DNA of 64,000 nt from Dyella lipolytica (GTDB lineage: Bacteria; Pseudomonadota; Gammaproteobacteria; Xanthomonadales; Rhodanobacteraceae). Position numbers and translations under genes: made by a program. The notes under the pieces were generated by a model. It saw only the letters and a program-made list of their open reading frames with translations, searched no databases and was not told the origin of the DNA. Below, in pieces: positions 45,555 through 54,499 of this stretch. The stretch is taken from NCBI RefSeq assembly GCF_030160075.1, contig NZ_BSNQ01000002.1, positions 124,001 through 188,000 of the forward strand, written 5' to 3'. The first letter of the stretch is position 1, and each line of letters starts with the position of its first letter.

Positions 45555-47039
45555 TTACGTGATGATGCCTAGGCGCTTGCGTTCCATCCGACGCAGGAAC
45601 TCCTGCATGATGCGGCGATAAAGATCTTCGCCCAGATAAGCGTCTTCCACACCGGCATCGATCGACGGGTTGTCGTTCACTTCGATGACCACCGGCTTCT
45701 CGCCGACCTGCTTGAGATCCACGCCATACAAGCCATCGCCGATAGCGCTGGTGGCCTTGAGCGCCAGCTTGATGACTTCAGCGGGTGCGTCGCGCGCCGG
45801 AATGGTTTCGAATCCGCCGGATTTGGCGGTGCCTTTCGCGCCATGGTTGTAGATCTGCCAGTGACCGCGCGACATGTAGTACTTGCACGCGTACAACGGC
45901 TCGCGATTCAACACGCCCACGCGCCAGTCGAATTCGGTGTAGACGAATTCCTGCGCCAGCAGCAATGCGCTGTGTTGGAACAGTTCGCCGGTGGCTTTTT
46001 CCAGCTGATCTTCGCTTTCCACCTTGACCACGCCGCGCGAGAACGATCCGTCGGGGATCTTCAGTACCAGCGGGAAACCAAGCCGGGTGGCGACTTCCTT
46101 CAGACCCTTGGTGTCGTCGCGATAAAGAATTTCGGTACGCGGCACGGCAAGTTTGCGCGACACCATCAAGTCGTTGAGGAAGATCTTGTTCGTGCAGCGC
46201 AGGATCGAACTGGGATCGTCCATCACCACCATGCCTTCACGCTCGGCGCGATGCGCAAAGCTGTAGGTGTGGTTGTCGCTCGCGGTCGTCTCGCGGATGA
46301 ACAGGCCGTCGTATTCGGCCAGGCGCTGGTAGTCGTTCTTGCCGATGGGATCGACTTCGATACCCAGCTCCTTGCCGGCGGCGATAAACGACTTCAGCGC
46401 CTTCTTGTTGGAAGGCGGCATGGCTTCGTTCGGATCCACCAGCATCGCCACGTCATAGCGATACAGCTTGCGCGTGCGCGGTTTGCGCCACAGCTTTTTG
46501 GAGAAGCGATCCAGCTCGGCGGCGAAGGCGTCTTCCTGCGCGTCGTCCAATGTGTGCAGGCCTACCGGCTTGATCGAGGCGATCTGCCACACGCGCTCGC
46601 GCTCGAACTCGATGCGCAACAGCGGGCAGGGATACATTTCGAACAGCTGCCGCGCCAGATCCTGCAGCGCCGGGTAAGCGGTCTCGCCGAAGTAGACGAG
46701 GGTGCCGAAGTCAGTGGTGTCGCGCCCGCCAGCGGGCAGGAAGTGGGTGAGCTTGGCGTTGAGATCGTCGATCGCCAGGCCGTACAGCGAACGGCGGCGC
46801 AGATCGTTCACCGTGCGCACCGAGGGCATCACGCGGTGCCCGCGCGCTTCGGCCAGCAGCGACACGTAGTAGCCCGTACCCAGGTACTTGTAGCTGCGGC
46901 ACAGGTTGATCACATGGGTGCGCTCATCGTCGCCGCCCACCGGTTCGCGCAGGTAGTCCATCGCGGTAACCACGTCGACGGACGGATAGTAGGAGCCCCA
47001 GTCGGAAGCTTTCTCGACGACAATGACGAGTCGGGTCAT
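45555..47039 (-). CDS. RimK-family ATP-grasp ligase with RLAN N-domain
   Basis: Protein of 494 residues. The N-terminal about 190 residues are the RLAN domain found before some RimK proteins (RSLYGLAIDDLNAKL and LYRYDVAMLVDPNE). The ATP-grasp core follows (about 280-480) with FPLVLKIPDGSFSRGVVKV, the YTEFDWRVGVL strand and the metal-binding VVIEVNDNPSIDAGVED. ATP-grasp RimK relatives add glutamate residues to proteins or make small peptides; the substrate is unknown. It is divergent from a GNAT acetyltransferase across 264 bp, a pairing I recall as frequent. The ATG has GAGG upstream. Confidence 0.9.
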   Translation of the reverse strand: MTRLVIVVEKASDWGSYYPSVDVVTAMDYLREPVGGDDERTHVINLCRSYKYLGTGYYVSLLAEARGHRVMPSVRTVNDLRRRSLYGLAIDDLNAKLTHFLPAGGRDTTDFGTLVYFGETAYPALQDLARQLFEMYPCPLLRIEFERERVWQIASIKPVGLHTLDDAQEDAFAAELDRFSKKLWRKPRTRKLYRYDVAMLVDPNEAMPPSNKKALKSFIAAGKELGIEVDPIGKNDYQRLAEYDGLFIRETTASDNHTYSFAHRAEREGMVVMDDPSSILRCTNKIFLNDLMVSRKLAVPRTEILYRDDTKGLKEVATRLGFPLVLKIPDGSFSRGVVKVESEDQLEKATGELFQHSALLLAQEFVYTEFDWRVGVLNREPLYACKYYMSRGHWQIYNHGAKGTAKSGGFETIPARDAPAEVIKLALKATSAIGDGLYGVDLKQVGEKPVVIEVNDNPSIDAGVEDAYLGEDLYRRIMQEFLRRMERKRLGIIT

Positions 47040-47303
47040 GACACCTCAGTAGACCAACAACGAAGAGGACGTCGTCGCGTAGGGGAACGAGGCGGCGCAG
47101 CGCAAGGCGGCAGTGTCTTTCACCTCGGCGAGGTGCACAAGGGCAAGCACTGAAGCTGGACTAAACACGTTCGCTCCGAAAGGTGCAGCCGGTGACCCTG
47201 GCGGGATGCTTTCCTGCGCGCAGTGGACTAGAGTGCCGCGCTACTTCAAACCCTTAGCACCCGCGTCCGGCCCGCCACCGGCGCGTTCCGACGAGAACCC
47301 CTG

Positions 47304-47780
47304 ATGACCCCATCGCCAGCCACCGCCGCCGTGCGGGTGCGCCGAGCCGAACTTTCCGATCTCGATGATCTGGTCGCGCTGGAGCAAGCCACTTTCGACC
47401 ACGATTTGGTGAGTCGCGCTCAATTCCGCCGCCATCTGGACAGCGACAGCGCGCGGGTGCTGGTGGCCAGCGCCAACCATCGCCGCTTCCTTGGAACGGC
47501 GCTGGTGTTTTTCCGCAAGGGCAGCCGGGTGGCGCGGCTGTACTCGATCGCCAGCCTGCCCGAGGCGCGCGGCAAGGGCGTAGGTACGGCGTTGATCGAA
47601 GCCGCTGAGGCGGCCGCCCGGCAAAGGCGCTGCCAGTCGCTGCGGCTGGAGGTGCGCATCGACAACGAGAGTGCGATCCGTCTCTACGAGCGGCTGGGCT
47701 ATCGCCGCATCGGTCCGGTCGAAAAAGGGTTCTACGAGGACGGTTCGGACGCCTTCCGGTACGCCAAGACGCTGGCATAA
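47304..47780 (+). CDS. GNAT-family N-acetyltransferase
   Basis: Acetyltransferase of 158 residues with the RimI-like core. Motif A is RLYSIASLPEARGKGVGTALIEAAE (acetyl-CoA loop, about 78-102), and motif B ends with LRLEVRIDNESAIRLYERLGYRRIG. It could acetylate an amino group on a peptide or protein. It is divergent from the RimK-like ligase, so the two may act on one peptide product (inference). Followed by a strong bidirectional terminator. Confidence 0.93.
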   Translation: MTPSPATAAVRVRRAELSDLDDLVALEQATFDHDLVSRAQFRRHLDSDSARVLVASANHRRFLGTALVFFRKGSRVARLYSIASLPEARGKGVGTALIEAAEAAARQRRCQSLRLEVRIDNESAIRLYERLGYRRIGPVEKGFYEDGSDAFRYAKTLA

Positions 47781-47781
47781 A

Positions 47782-47808
47782 AAAGGCCTCCCTGATCGGG
47801 AGGCCTTT
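47782..47808. terminator. Bidirectional rho-independent terminator
   Basis: AAAGGCCTCCC (47782-47792) with GGGAGGCCTTT (47798-47808), loop TGATC. It has a T-run on the plus strand and the reverse A-run, so it serves both the GNAT gene and the convergent small gene. Confidence 0.9.
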
Positions 47809-47835
47809 GGACTTGCGCGTCGCTGATGCAAAAAC

Positions 47836-48126
47836 TCAGTGACGATCGTGGTCGTGGTCTTCGTTGGAAGCCTCGGCCGCCCGCTTGAGCTCTTGGTTGG
47901 CCTGATCGAGCAGTTCCTTCGCCCGCTGCGCATGACCGTCCAGGTCGAATTCGTTGGCCTGCTGCGCGTCGGTGATGCGCTTGTACGCCTGATCGACAAG
48001 GCGCTGTGCCGCGGCGATGTTCGGATGACGCCTGCCGCTGACATCGCGGACCGGCATCTGCTGAGCGATAGCAGCCGTGGTCATGGCAAGGCCGGCGATA
48101 ACTGCTGCAGTTGCAATGCGCTTCAT
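47836..48126 (-). CDS. Small exported helical protein, unknown
   Basis: Protein of 96 residues: signal peptide (1-21, AAIAQQ), then a mostly helical segment (IAAAQRLVDQAYKRITDAQQANEF and AQRAKELLDQANQELKRAAEA), ending in a histidine/aspartate-rich tail EDHDHDRH that might bind metal. No family is recognised. Its stop faces the terminator at 47782-47808. Confidence 0.7.
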   Translation of the reverse strand: MKRIATAAVIAGLAMTTAAIAQQMPVRDVSGRRHPNIAAAQRLVDQAYKRITDAQQANEFDLDGHAQRAKELLDQANQELKRAAEASNEDHDHDRH

Positions 48127-48232
48127 GCGTGTCTCTCATGATTGGGTGGATGGTGGCGCGAATCTAGCAGCGCGCAATGACTGCGCGCCTACAGAGATTT
48201 CTTGCGATTTATCCGCAGTTAGGCGTGACCGC

Positions 48233-48922
48233 TCATCCGCCCAGCGGCTGCCCGATGCGTTGGGTGGTCGCCTCGTCCGGGCGCGCGACCAGTGCGCCGG
48301 TGCGCATCAGATCCACGCTGTAATGGCCGCCGTCGACCAGCGGCAGATAGGCGCCGCTACCGAACAGCGTGTCGACCCCAGGCAACCAACGCGGGTATTG
48401 CTTTTTGAGGTCCAGCAGATCACCCCGGCCAGCGTGGCTGAAATCGATCACGGTGCGAGGTGCGCTCATTTCCTGGGTTGCATCGTCGTAGCGCCCGGCA
48501 ATCCGGTCGAGTCGATACAAGGGCGGCAACCCCGCGAGGATGGCGGGCAGTTTCCACTTGAGCACGACCGCCTCGATCTGGAAGTCGTCGCCCGCGAGCA
48601 TCACGATGCGGGTGTCGCCATCCGGCCAAGTAAGCGCGAGGGCCCATCGCTGCGGAGCAAGAATGCGCGAGTCGACCTGCACCACCGGTGCTTCCTCGCT
48701 GAGAAAACGATAGCCGCGCAGCGAAACGGCCAAGCCGGCCAGAAACAACCCCAGCAGCATAAAGACCAACAGCAGCAAGGCGTGCCCACTGGCAGCGAGG
48801 TGACGACGATGGCGAACATGCTGACGCGCCGCCACCAGCTGGATCAGTGCAAGCAGCAGGACCACCGCGGCCGCAATGGCCAGCAGCGTGGTGGGCAAAC
48901 GCAGTAGTTCATTCCAGTTCAT
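48233..48922 (-). CDS. Two-helix membrane protein with periplasmic domain, unknown
   Basis: Protein of 229 residues with helices at about 10-32 (LPTTLLAIAAAVVLLLALIQLV) and about 45-70 (GHALLLLVFMLLGLFLAGLAVSL), then a soluble domain of about 150 residues with LKWKLPAILAGLPPLYRLDRIAGRY. I do not recognise the family. The ATG at 48922 has GGAG upstream; an upstream in-frame start at 48943 is less likely. Confidence 0.7.
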   Translation of the reverse strand: MNWNELLRLPTTLLAIAAAVVLLLALIQLVAARQHVRHRRHLAASGHALLLLVFMLLGLFLAGLAVSLRGYRFLSEEAPVVQVDSRILAPQRWALALTWPDGDTRIVMLAGDDFQIEAVVLKWKLPAILAGLPPLYRLDRIAGRYDDATQEMSAPRTVIDFSHAGRGDLLDLKKQYPRWLPGVDTLFGSGAYLPLVDGGHYSVDLMRTGALVARPDEATTQRIGQPLGG

Positions 48923-49036
48923 CGGGTACTCCACGTGCCGCACGTCCTATGCGGTAAGGCCCGCATGATAACGGGTACGACGTTGGCATCTGGGCAGCTT
49001 GGCTATACTGCGATCGTTTCCCGAGGACTTCGCATC

Positions 49037-49243
49037 ATGCGCCGATCGATTTTGCTGCTGCCGGCTTGTCTTGTTTTCGCCGCGGTTTCCGGCTGCGGCA
49101 ACAAAGGCCCGTTGTACTTGCCGCCCAAACCGGCGCTCACGCCCGCCCCGGCGAAGTCCGCTCCCGCTCCGGCACGCGCAAGCACGGTGGCGGCACCGGC
49201 CAGTGCCAGTAGTGTCGTCACCAAGCCGCTTAACGGTGGCTGA
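49037..49243 (+). CDS. lptM: LPS translocon maturation lipoprotein LptM (YifL)
   Basis: Small lipoprotein of 68 residues. Signal peptide MRRSILLLPACLVFAAVSGC ends with the lipobox cysteine, followed by the invariant GNKGPLYLPP that defines YifL/LptM. It helps LptD assemble in the outer membrane. The rest is proline and alanine rich. It lies 17 bp before dapF, as in Escherichia coli. The ATG at 49037 gives a proper lipoprotein signal; the open frame upstream to 48935 does not. Confidence 0.93.
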   Translation: MRRSILLLPACLVFAAVSGCGNKGPLYLPPKPALTPAPAKSAPAPARASTVAAPASASSVVTKPLNGG

Positions 49244-49260
49244 GAGTACCGGTTGAAGCG

Positions 49261-50100
49261 ATGGCGCTGCGATTTTCCAAAATGCACGGCAGCGGCAATG
49301 ACTTTCTCGTGGTCGATGGCCGCGGTGGTGGGTTAGCGCTGAACCCGGCAGTCATCCGCGCGATGGCTGACCGCCATACCGGCGTCGGCTTCGATCAATT
49401 GCTGAGCATCGAACCAGCGCGCGATGGTCGCAGTGCCTTCTATTACGGCATCTGGAATGCCGACGGCTCCTTCTCGGGGCAGTGCGGCAACGGCGTACGC
49501 TGCGTAGCCGCGTGGTTGCATCGTGCGGGTGCGCTGGCGATCGGCGACACGGTGCAGATCCAGAGTCCGTCCGGGCCGGTGGCCGTGCGTTTGATCGATG
49601 CGCACCGGGTCACTGTCGACATGGGCGAGCCGATCTTCGATCCGCCCCGCATTCCGTTCGATGCCCCGAACTCGGCGGACCACTACACGCTGGAAGTGGA
49701 TGGCCAGGCGCTGGAGATCGGCGCGGCCTCGATGGGTAATCCGCATGCGGTCGTGGTGGTGGAAAATCTTGCGGCACCTGCCCTGGCCCGGCTCGGTCCG
49801 GCATTGACCGGACACGCACGTTTTCGTGAAGGCGCCAACGCCGGCTTCGTACAAAAGCTCGACCGGCAGCACGTGCGCCTGCGTGTGCACGAGCGCGGCG
49901 CCGGCTGGACCCTCGCCTGCGGCACCGGTGCCTGCGCCGCCATGGCGGTGCTGCGGCGGCGCGGCGATGTCGATGCGCGGGTACAGGTCGACCTGCCCGG
50001 AGGCAGCCTAGAGATCGAGTGGGCCGGTCCCGGCGAACGGCTATGGATGACCGGTCCGGCCACGTTCGTATTCGAAGGCGAATGGTTAGGGATGCTCTGA
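49261..50100 (+). CDS. dapF: Diaminopimelate epimerase
   Basis: Isomerises L,L- to meso-diaminopimelate for lysine and peptidoglycan. The 279-residue protein has both catalytic cysteines, in GQCGNGVRC (about residue 75) and ACGTGACA (about residue 219). The usual glutamate pair after NADGS is replaced by FSG (NADGSFSGQCGNG). It follows lptM and precedes DUF484 and xerC. The last four codons and the stop (from 50087) form one arm of a large inverted repeat. Confidence 0.97.
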   Translation: MALRFSKMHGSGNDFLVVDGRGGGLALNPAVIRAMADRHTGVGFDQLLSIEPARDGRSAFYYGIWNADGSFSGQCGNGVRCVAAWLHRAGALAIGDTVQIQSPSGPVAVRLIDAHRVTVDMGEPIFDPPRIPFDAPNSADHYTLEVDGQALEIGAASMGNPHAVVVVENLAAPALARLGPALTGHARFREGANAGFVQKLDRQHVRLRVHERGAGWTLACGTGACAAMAVLRRRGDVDARVQVDLPGGSLEIEWAGPGERLWMTGPATFVFEGEWLGML

Positions 50101-50322
50101 CCTATTCTGCATAGGTGTCACCGGCACTGTCTGTTCGCAGACCACAGGGGCGACGGCGAAGGCAGACTGGCCGTCTGTCGAGCCGGCGCACCGAAGGTAT
50201 GCGGACAGACAGTGCCGGCCCCAACGAATTGAATTTGAATGACGGGGTGATGCCCAGAAGGCCCGCAGGCGGCGCCTTCTGGGCATCATGCCACCTATGC
50301 AGAATAGGTCGGAGCATCCCTA
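50087..50322. repeat. 236-bp nested inverted-repeat element at the dapF 3' end
   Basis: Outer arms of 31 bp (50087-50117 and 50292-50322) match with one mismatch. Inside are two more stems: CCGGCACTGTCTGT (50121-50134) with its complement at 50205-50218, and TGATGCCCAGAAGGC (50248-50262) with 50274-50288. A smaller CAGAC/GTCTG pair lies inside the first. The folded form would be a cruciform or three-way junction. The left arm contains the dapF codons, so the right arm carries a reverse copy of the dapF end. No open reading frame of note; the remaining bases to 50416 hold only the DUF484 leader. Confidence 0.9.
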
Positions 50323-50416
50323 GATCCGCAACGCGGTGATTGATGCGCGGGCGCGTCCATCGCACACTCGGACCCGACGGCTTGCCGTCCCACGTTTCCG
50401 GATCGAGGTTCCGCGC

Positions 50417-51100
50417 ATGTCCAACGCCCTGCTCGAAGACACGATGAAAGCCAGTGATGTAGCGGCCTATCTGCGCCGGCATCCGGACTTTCTCAGCGGT
50501 TATCCGGAGCTGGCCGCGCTGCTGACGATGCCGCGCGAGCAAGGCGCGGTCGCTTCGCTGGCGGCTTACCAGCTGCAGACGCTGCGCGACCGGAACGCCG
50601 AACTGGAGCGAAAGCTCAGCGAGCTAACCGCGATTGCGGCCGAAAACGAACGCCTGATGCAGCGCGTGCACGATCTCAATGTCGCGGTATTGCGCGCCAA
50701 CACACCGGCCATCGCGGCGCGCAGCGTCGTGGCCAAGTTGTCGGAAGATTTCGGCACCGACCAGATCCGTCTGGTGCTGTTCGGCGATCTGACGCTACCG
50801 CCGGCGGATTGGTTGCTGCACGAACAGGGCGGCCGTGCCGCCATGCCCGAGTTCACGGACTTTCTGGCGCATCACGAACCCATCTCCGGGCGACTGTCTG
50901 CCGAGCGCCTGTATCGTCTGTTCGGTCAGCACGCGCCCGAGATTCGTTCGGCCGCCGTCATGCCGTTGGGCGAATATGGTTTGCTGGCGATCGGCAGCCA
51001 CGATCCAGATCACTTCCAGCCCGGCATGGGCACGATGTTTCTGAAGATGATCGCTGCGACCATCACAGCCGCTTTGGCGCGCCTGCAGGACGGCGCCTGA
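50417..51100 (+). CDS. DUF484 family protein
   Basis: Protein of 227 residues, DUF484 family, always near xerC and dapF in gammaproteobacteria. The N-terminus holds the family phrase DVAAYLRRHPDFLSGYPEL, a coiled-coil segment follows (about 42-80, LQTLRDRNAELERKLSELTAIAAENE) and the C-terminal half is GAF-like (about 90-225). Function unknown; the neighbourhood suggests a link with chromosome-dimer resolution. The ATG at 50417 has GAGG upstream. It lies 8 bp before xerC. Confidence 0.92.
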   Translation: MSNALLEDTMKASDVAAYLRRHPDFLSGYPELAALLTMPREQGAVASLAAYQLQTLRDRNAELERKLSELTAIAAENERLMQRVHDLNVAVLRANTPAIAARSVVAKLSEDFGTDQIRLVLFGDLTLPPADWLLHEQGGRAAMPEFTDFLAHHEPISGRLSAERLYRLFGQHAPEIRSAAVMPLGEYGLLAIGSHDPDHFQPGMGTMFLKMIAATITAALARLQDGA

Positions 51101-51108
51101 GCGCAGCC

Positions 51109-51996
51109 GTGGACGCTCAAGGCCAGATCGAGGCATGGCTCACGCGACTGGCTCGTGAACGCAAAGCTTCACCGCACACGATAGACGGCTATCGCCGCGA
51201 TCTCGCCAAGTTGCTGCGCTATATGCAGGCGCAGCAGATCACCGCGTTCGAATCGCTCGAACCCAACCGCATGCGCGGCTTTGTCGCTGCCGAACATCGC
51301 GCCGGATTGTCGCCGAAGAGTTTGCAGCGTTTGCTTTCTTCTTGCCGCAGCCTGTTTCGACAGCTCACCCGCGAAGGTCTGCTCGCGCACGATCCGCTCG
51401 CCGGCGTGCGCGGTCCGAAGGTGCATCGCACGTTGCCGCAGGTCTTGGACGTCGATGAAGCCACTGCGCTGGTGGAAGGCGATGGCGACGGCGCGCTGGG
51501 TGTGCGCGACCGCGCCATGCTGGAGCTGTTCTATTCCTCGGGCTTGCGCTTGTCCGAGCTGATCGGATTACGTTGGCTGGATTTGGATCTCGAAGCGGGC
51601 GAAGTGCGTGTACTGGGCAAAGGCCGCAAGACACGCATCGTGCCGGTCGGACGCCATGCAGTTGCCGCGCTGCGCGCGCTAGGCGAGACGGAAGGTCGCG
51701 AAGCGGAATCGCCGGTGTTTCGCGGCCGCAACGGTGCGCCGATCAGTCCGCGCACGGTGCAGGCACGCTTGAAGACGCTCGCCATGCGCCAGGGTTTCGC
51801 CAAGCACGTGCATCCGCATTTGCTGCGCCACACGTTTGCCAGCCACATGCTGGAATCCTCCGGCGATTTGCGTGCAGTGCAGGAGTTGCTCGGCCATGCC
51901 GACATCGCCACCACACAGATCTATACGCACCTGGATTTCCAGCACTTGGCGAAGGTGTACGACGCCGCGCATCCGCGTGCGCGGCGTAAAGGGTAG
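51109..51996 (+). CDS. xerC: Tyrosine recombinase XerC
   Basis: Site-specific recombinase that resolves chromosome dimers at dif with XerD. The 295-residue protein has the N-terminal SAM-like core-binding domain (about 5-85) and the catalytic domain with R (SGLRLSELIGLRW), the HPHLLRHTFASHML box, and the nucleophile region LLGHADIATTQIYTHLD with the tyrosine. The start is a GTG at 51109, 8 bp after the DUF484 stop, and gives the usual length. The frame is open upstream without support. Confidence 0.96.
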   Translation: MDAQGQIEAWLTRLARERKASPHTIDGYRRDLAKLLRYMQAQQITAFESLEPNRMRGFVAAEHRAGLSPKSLQRLLSSCRSLFRQLTREGLLAHDPLAGVRGPKVHRTLPQVLDVDEATALVEGDGDGALGVRDRAMLELFYSSGLRLSELIGLRWLDLDLEAGEVRVLGKGRKTRIVPVGRHAVAALRALGETEGREAESPVFRGRNGAPISPRTVQARLKTLAMRQGFAKHVHPHLLRHTFASHMLESSGDLRAVQELLGHADIATTQIYTHLDFQHLAKVYDAAHPRARRKG

Positions 51997-51998
51997 CG

Positions 51999-52349
51999 AT
52001 GCTTTCCGCGTCCACCATGAACCTGGCTTTGAAGGCGCTGATCGGCGCGCTGATGGTGCTGTTGATCGGCGTGCTATCGCGCACGCGCAACTATTACATC
52101 GCTGGATTGCTGCCGCTGTTTCCCACGTTCGCGCTGATGGCCCATTACATCGTCGGCAGCGAGCGCGGCGTGGCCGATTTGAAGGCAACTATCGTGTTCG
52201 GCGTGTGGGCCATGGCGCCTTATCTGGCGTACTTGATAAGCCTTTATTGGCTGGTCGATCGCCTACCGCTGGTGCCGGCACTGCTGGTGGCCCTGATCGT
52301 GTGGTGCGGTGTGGCCGCCGCAGCGGTGCTTTTGTGGCAGCGCCATTGA
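51999..52349 (+). CDS. glpM: GlpM-like small membrane protein
   Basis: Protein of 116 residues with four predicted helices. It matches GlpM of Pseudomonas in the stretch KALIGALMVLLIGVLSRTRNYYIAGLLPLFPTFALMAHYIVGSER (split over residues 11-55). GlpM was tied to alginate and glycerol metabolism, but its role is not settled. A ribosome site (AAGGG) overlaps the xerC end, so it is co-translated. An in-frame ATG at 52017 is an alternative start. Confidence 0.85.
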   Translation: MLSASTMNLALKALIGALMVLLIGVLSRTRNYYIAGLLPLFPTFALMAHYIVGSERGVADLKATIVFGVWAMAPYLAYLISLYWLVDRLPLVPALLVALIVWCGVAAAAVLLWQRH

Positions 52350-52378
52350 ATCGATGACCTCCGTCGCCCGCTGCGCGG

Positions 52379-52405
52379 CTTGGAATTGAACGCAGCGGCC
52401 CCACG
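52379..52405 (+). promoter_or_regulatory. Sigma-32-like heat-shock promoter of hslVU
   Basis: CTTGGAA (52379-52385) resembles the sigma-32 -35 element CTTGAAA and CCCCACG (52399-52405) the -10 element CCCCATNT, with a 13-bp spacer, within the known range. Transcription would start near 52412, 25 bp before the hslV ATG. Confidence 0.6.
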
Positions 52406-52436
52406 TTTCCGGTCTTGGCTTTTTTCGGAGACATCC

Positions 52437-52970
52437 ATGGAATCCTTCCACGCCACCACCATCATTTCGGTGCGCCGCCAGGGTCGCGTCGTGATCGGCG
52501 GCGACGGCCAGGTCACGCTGGGCAATACGGTGATGAAGGCCAATGCGCGCAAGATCCGCCGCCTCGGCAAGGGCGACGTGCTGGCCGGTTTCGCGGGCGC
52601 CACCGCTGACGCGTTCACCTTGTTCGAATTATTCGAGCAGAAGCTGGACAAGCACGGCGGCAACCTCACCCGCGCCGCCGTGGAAATGGCCAAGGAATGG
52701 CGCACCGACCGTCGCCTCGGCCGCCTGGAGGCGATGCTCGCCGTCGCCGACAAGGAGGCCTCGCTTTTGATCTCCGGCAACGGCGACGTGCTGGAGCCTG
52801 AGCACGGTCTGATCGCCATCGGCTCCGGTGGACCGTATGCGCAGTCGGCCGCGCTGGCGCTGATGGAAAGCACGGATCTGGATGCGCGCGCCATTGTCGA
52901 GCGCGCATTGAAGATCGCCGGTGATATCTGCATCTACACCAATCACAACACGACGATCGAAGAGCTGTAA
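52437..52970 (+). CDS. hslV: HslV peptidase subunit of the HslUV protease
   Basis: Threonine peptidase of 177 residues, proteasome beta-like. The mature N-terminal threonine is in [11 protein letters not shown]; the stretches [17 protein letters not shown] and [16 protein letters not shown] are invariant in the family. It forms the double ring capped by HslU and degrades misfolded proteins. The ATG at 52437 is preceded by CGGAG and lies behind a sigma-32-like promoter; the frame is open upstream to 52380 but that is not used in relatives. The hslU gene follows after 77 bp. Confidence 0.97.
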   Translation: MESFHATTIISVRRQGRVVIGGDGQVTLGNTVMKANARKIRRLGKGDVLAGFAGATADAFTLFELFEQKLDKHGGNLTRAAVEMAKEWRTDRRLGRLEAMLAVADKEASLLISGNGDVLEPEHGLIAIGSGGPYAQSAALALMESTDLDARAIVERALKIAGDICIYTNHNTTIEEL

Positions 52971-53047
52971 GCGCCACGCGCTATCACGACAACATCATTC
53001 CGGCTCACGCTGGAACGACACGATAACTTTCTTTACCCGGTGAACCC

Positions 53048-54388
53048 ATGTCTGAACTCACCCCTCGCGAAATCGTCAACGAACTCGACCGCTACATCAT
53101 CGGTCAACACAACGCCAAGCGCGCCGTTGCCATCGCGCTGCGCAACCGGTGGCGCCGCATGCAGCTAGAACCGATGCTGCGCGAGGAAGTGACGCCGAAG
53201 AACATCCTGATGATCGGTCCCACCGGCGTGGGCAAAACCGAAATCGCGCGCCGGCTCGCCACATTGGCCAACGCGCCGTTCGTGAAAGTGGAAGCGACCA
53301 AGTTCACCGAGGTCGGCTATGTCGGCAAGGACGTGGAGTCGATCGTGCGCGATCTCGCGGACGTCGCCTACAAACTTACCCGCGAGCAAGCCATGAAACG
53401 TGTACGCACGCAGGCGGAAGATCATGCCGAGGATCGCATCCTCGATGCGTTGTTGCCGCGTCGCCAATCCCCTAGCGACTGGAGCCACGATCCGGCGCCC
53501 GCCGCATCGACCGAAAGCGACACGCGCCAGAAGCTACGCAAACAGCTGCGCGAAGGTGCGCTGGACGATCGCGAGATCGAACTGGATGTCAGCATGAATG
53601 TGGGCGTGGAGATCATGTCGCCGCCCGGCATGGAGGAAATGGGTCAGCAGCTGCGCCAGATGTTCCAGAACCTCGGCGGCGGCAAGACGCAGAAGCGCAA
53701 GCTGGCGATCAAGGCGGCCCGCCCGCTGTTGATCGAGGAAGAAGCCGCCCGATTGCTCAACGACGATGAAGTGCGCGCGCAGGCGATGGAGGCGGCCGAG
53801 CAGAACGGCATCGTCTTCATCGACGAAATCGACAAGATCGCGCAACGTTCGGAATGGGGCGGCGCGGGCGTCAGTCGCGAAGGCGTGCAGCGCGATCTGC
53901 TGCCGCTGGTGGAAGGCTCCACGGTGTCCACCAAGTACGGTCCGATCAAGACCGATCATATGCTGTTCATTGCTTCCGGCGCGTTCTCACTGGCCAAACC
54001 CTCCGACCTGATTCCGGAACTGCAGGGACGACTGCCGATCCGCGTGGAGTTGTCGGCGCTGTCCGTGGACGACTTCAAGCGCATCCTGCGCGAGCCGCAC
54101 AACGCCTTGACCAAACAATACGTCGCCCTGCTCGGCACCGAGGGCGTCACGCTGAGCTTTGACGACACCGGCATCGACCGGTTGGCCGAGGTCGCTTTTC
54201 AGGTCAACGAACGGACCGAAAACATCGGCGCCCGGCGCCTGCATACCGTAATGGAACGGCTTCTGGAGAAGATCTCCTACGAAGCTGCTGACAAATCCGG
54301 CGAAAACTACTTGATCAACGCCGAATATGTAGATAAAAACCTCGGCAGCCTGGTCAAGGACGAGGATCTCAGCCGGTATATCCTCTGA
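53048..54388 (+). CDS. hslU: HslU ATPase subunit of the HslUV protease
   Basis: AAA+ unfoldase of 446 residues that feeds substrates to HslV. It has the N-terminal [34 protein letters not shown], Walker [10 protein letters not shown], the inserted I domain (about 110-245), Walker [12 protein letters not shown], and the C-terminal DEDLSRYIL tail that docks into HslV. A REP-like palindrome (about 52995-53018) lies in the 77-bp gap from hslV. Confidence 0.98.
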   Translation: MSELTPREIVNELDRYIIGQHNAKRAVAIALRNRWRRMQLEPMLREEVTPKNILMIGPTGVGKTEIARRLATLANAPFVKVEATKFTEVGYVGKDVESIVRDLADVAYKLTREQAMKRVRTQAEDHAEDRILDALLPRRQSPSDWSHDPAPAASTESDTRQKLRKQLREGALDDREIELDVSMNVGVEIMSPPGMEEMGQQLRQMFQNLGGGKTQKRKLAIKAARPLLIEEEAARLLNDDEVRAQAMEAAEQNGIVFIDEIDKIAQRSEWGGAGVSREGVQRDLLPLVEGSTVSTKYGPIKTDHMLFIASGAFSLAKPSDLIPELQGRLPIRVELSALSVDDFKRILREPHNALTKQYVALLGTEGVTLSFDDTGIDRLAEVAFQVNERTENIGARRLHTVMERLLEKISYEAADKSGENYLINAEYVDKNLGSLVKDEDLSRYIL

Positions 54389-54439
54389 TGGCGGTCTTTT
54401 TTATCAAGTCTTTGGTTTTGAAGGATAAAATTTTCAGGG

Positions 54440-54458
54440 AGCCCGCACTTAGCGGGCT
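54440..54458. terminator. Short hairpin after hslU
   Basis: AGCCCGC (54440-54446) with GCGGGCT (54452-54458), five-base loop. A U-rich region lies before rather than after it (plus strand), so termination by it is doubtful; it might function as an mRNA 3' stabiliser. Confidence 0.4.
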
Positions 54459-54499
54459 ATGAACAATGGCCCGGGACCCCATCTGGTAAAATTTTGACC

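Noticed and set aside
45843-47153. 436-codon plus-strand frame opposite the RimK-like gene
   Set aside because: Antisense shadow of an ATP-grasp protein with clear motifs.
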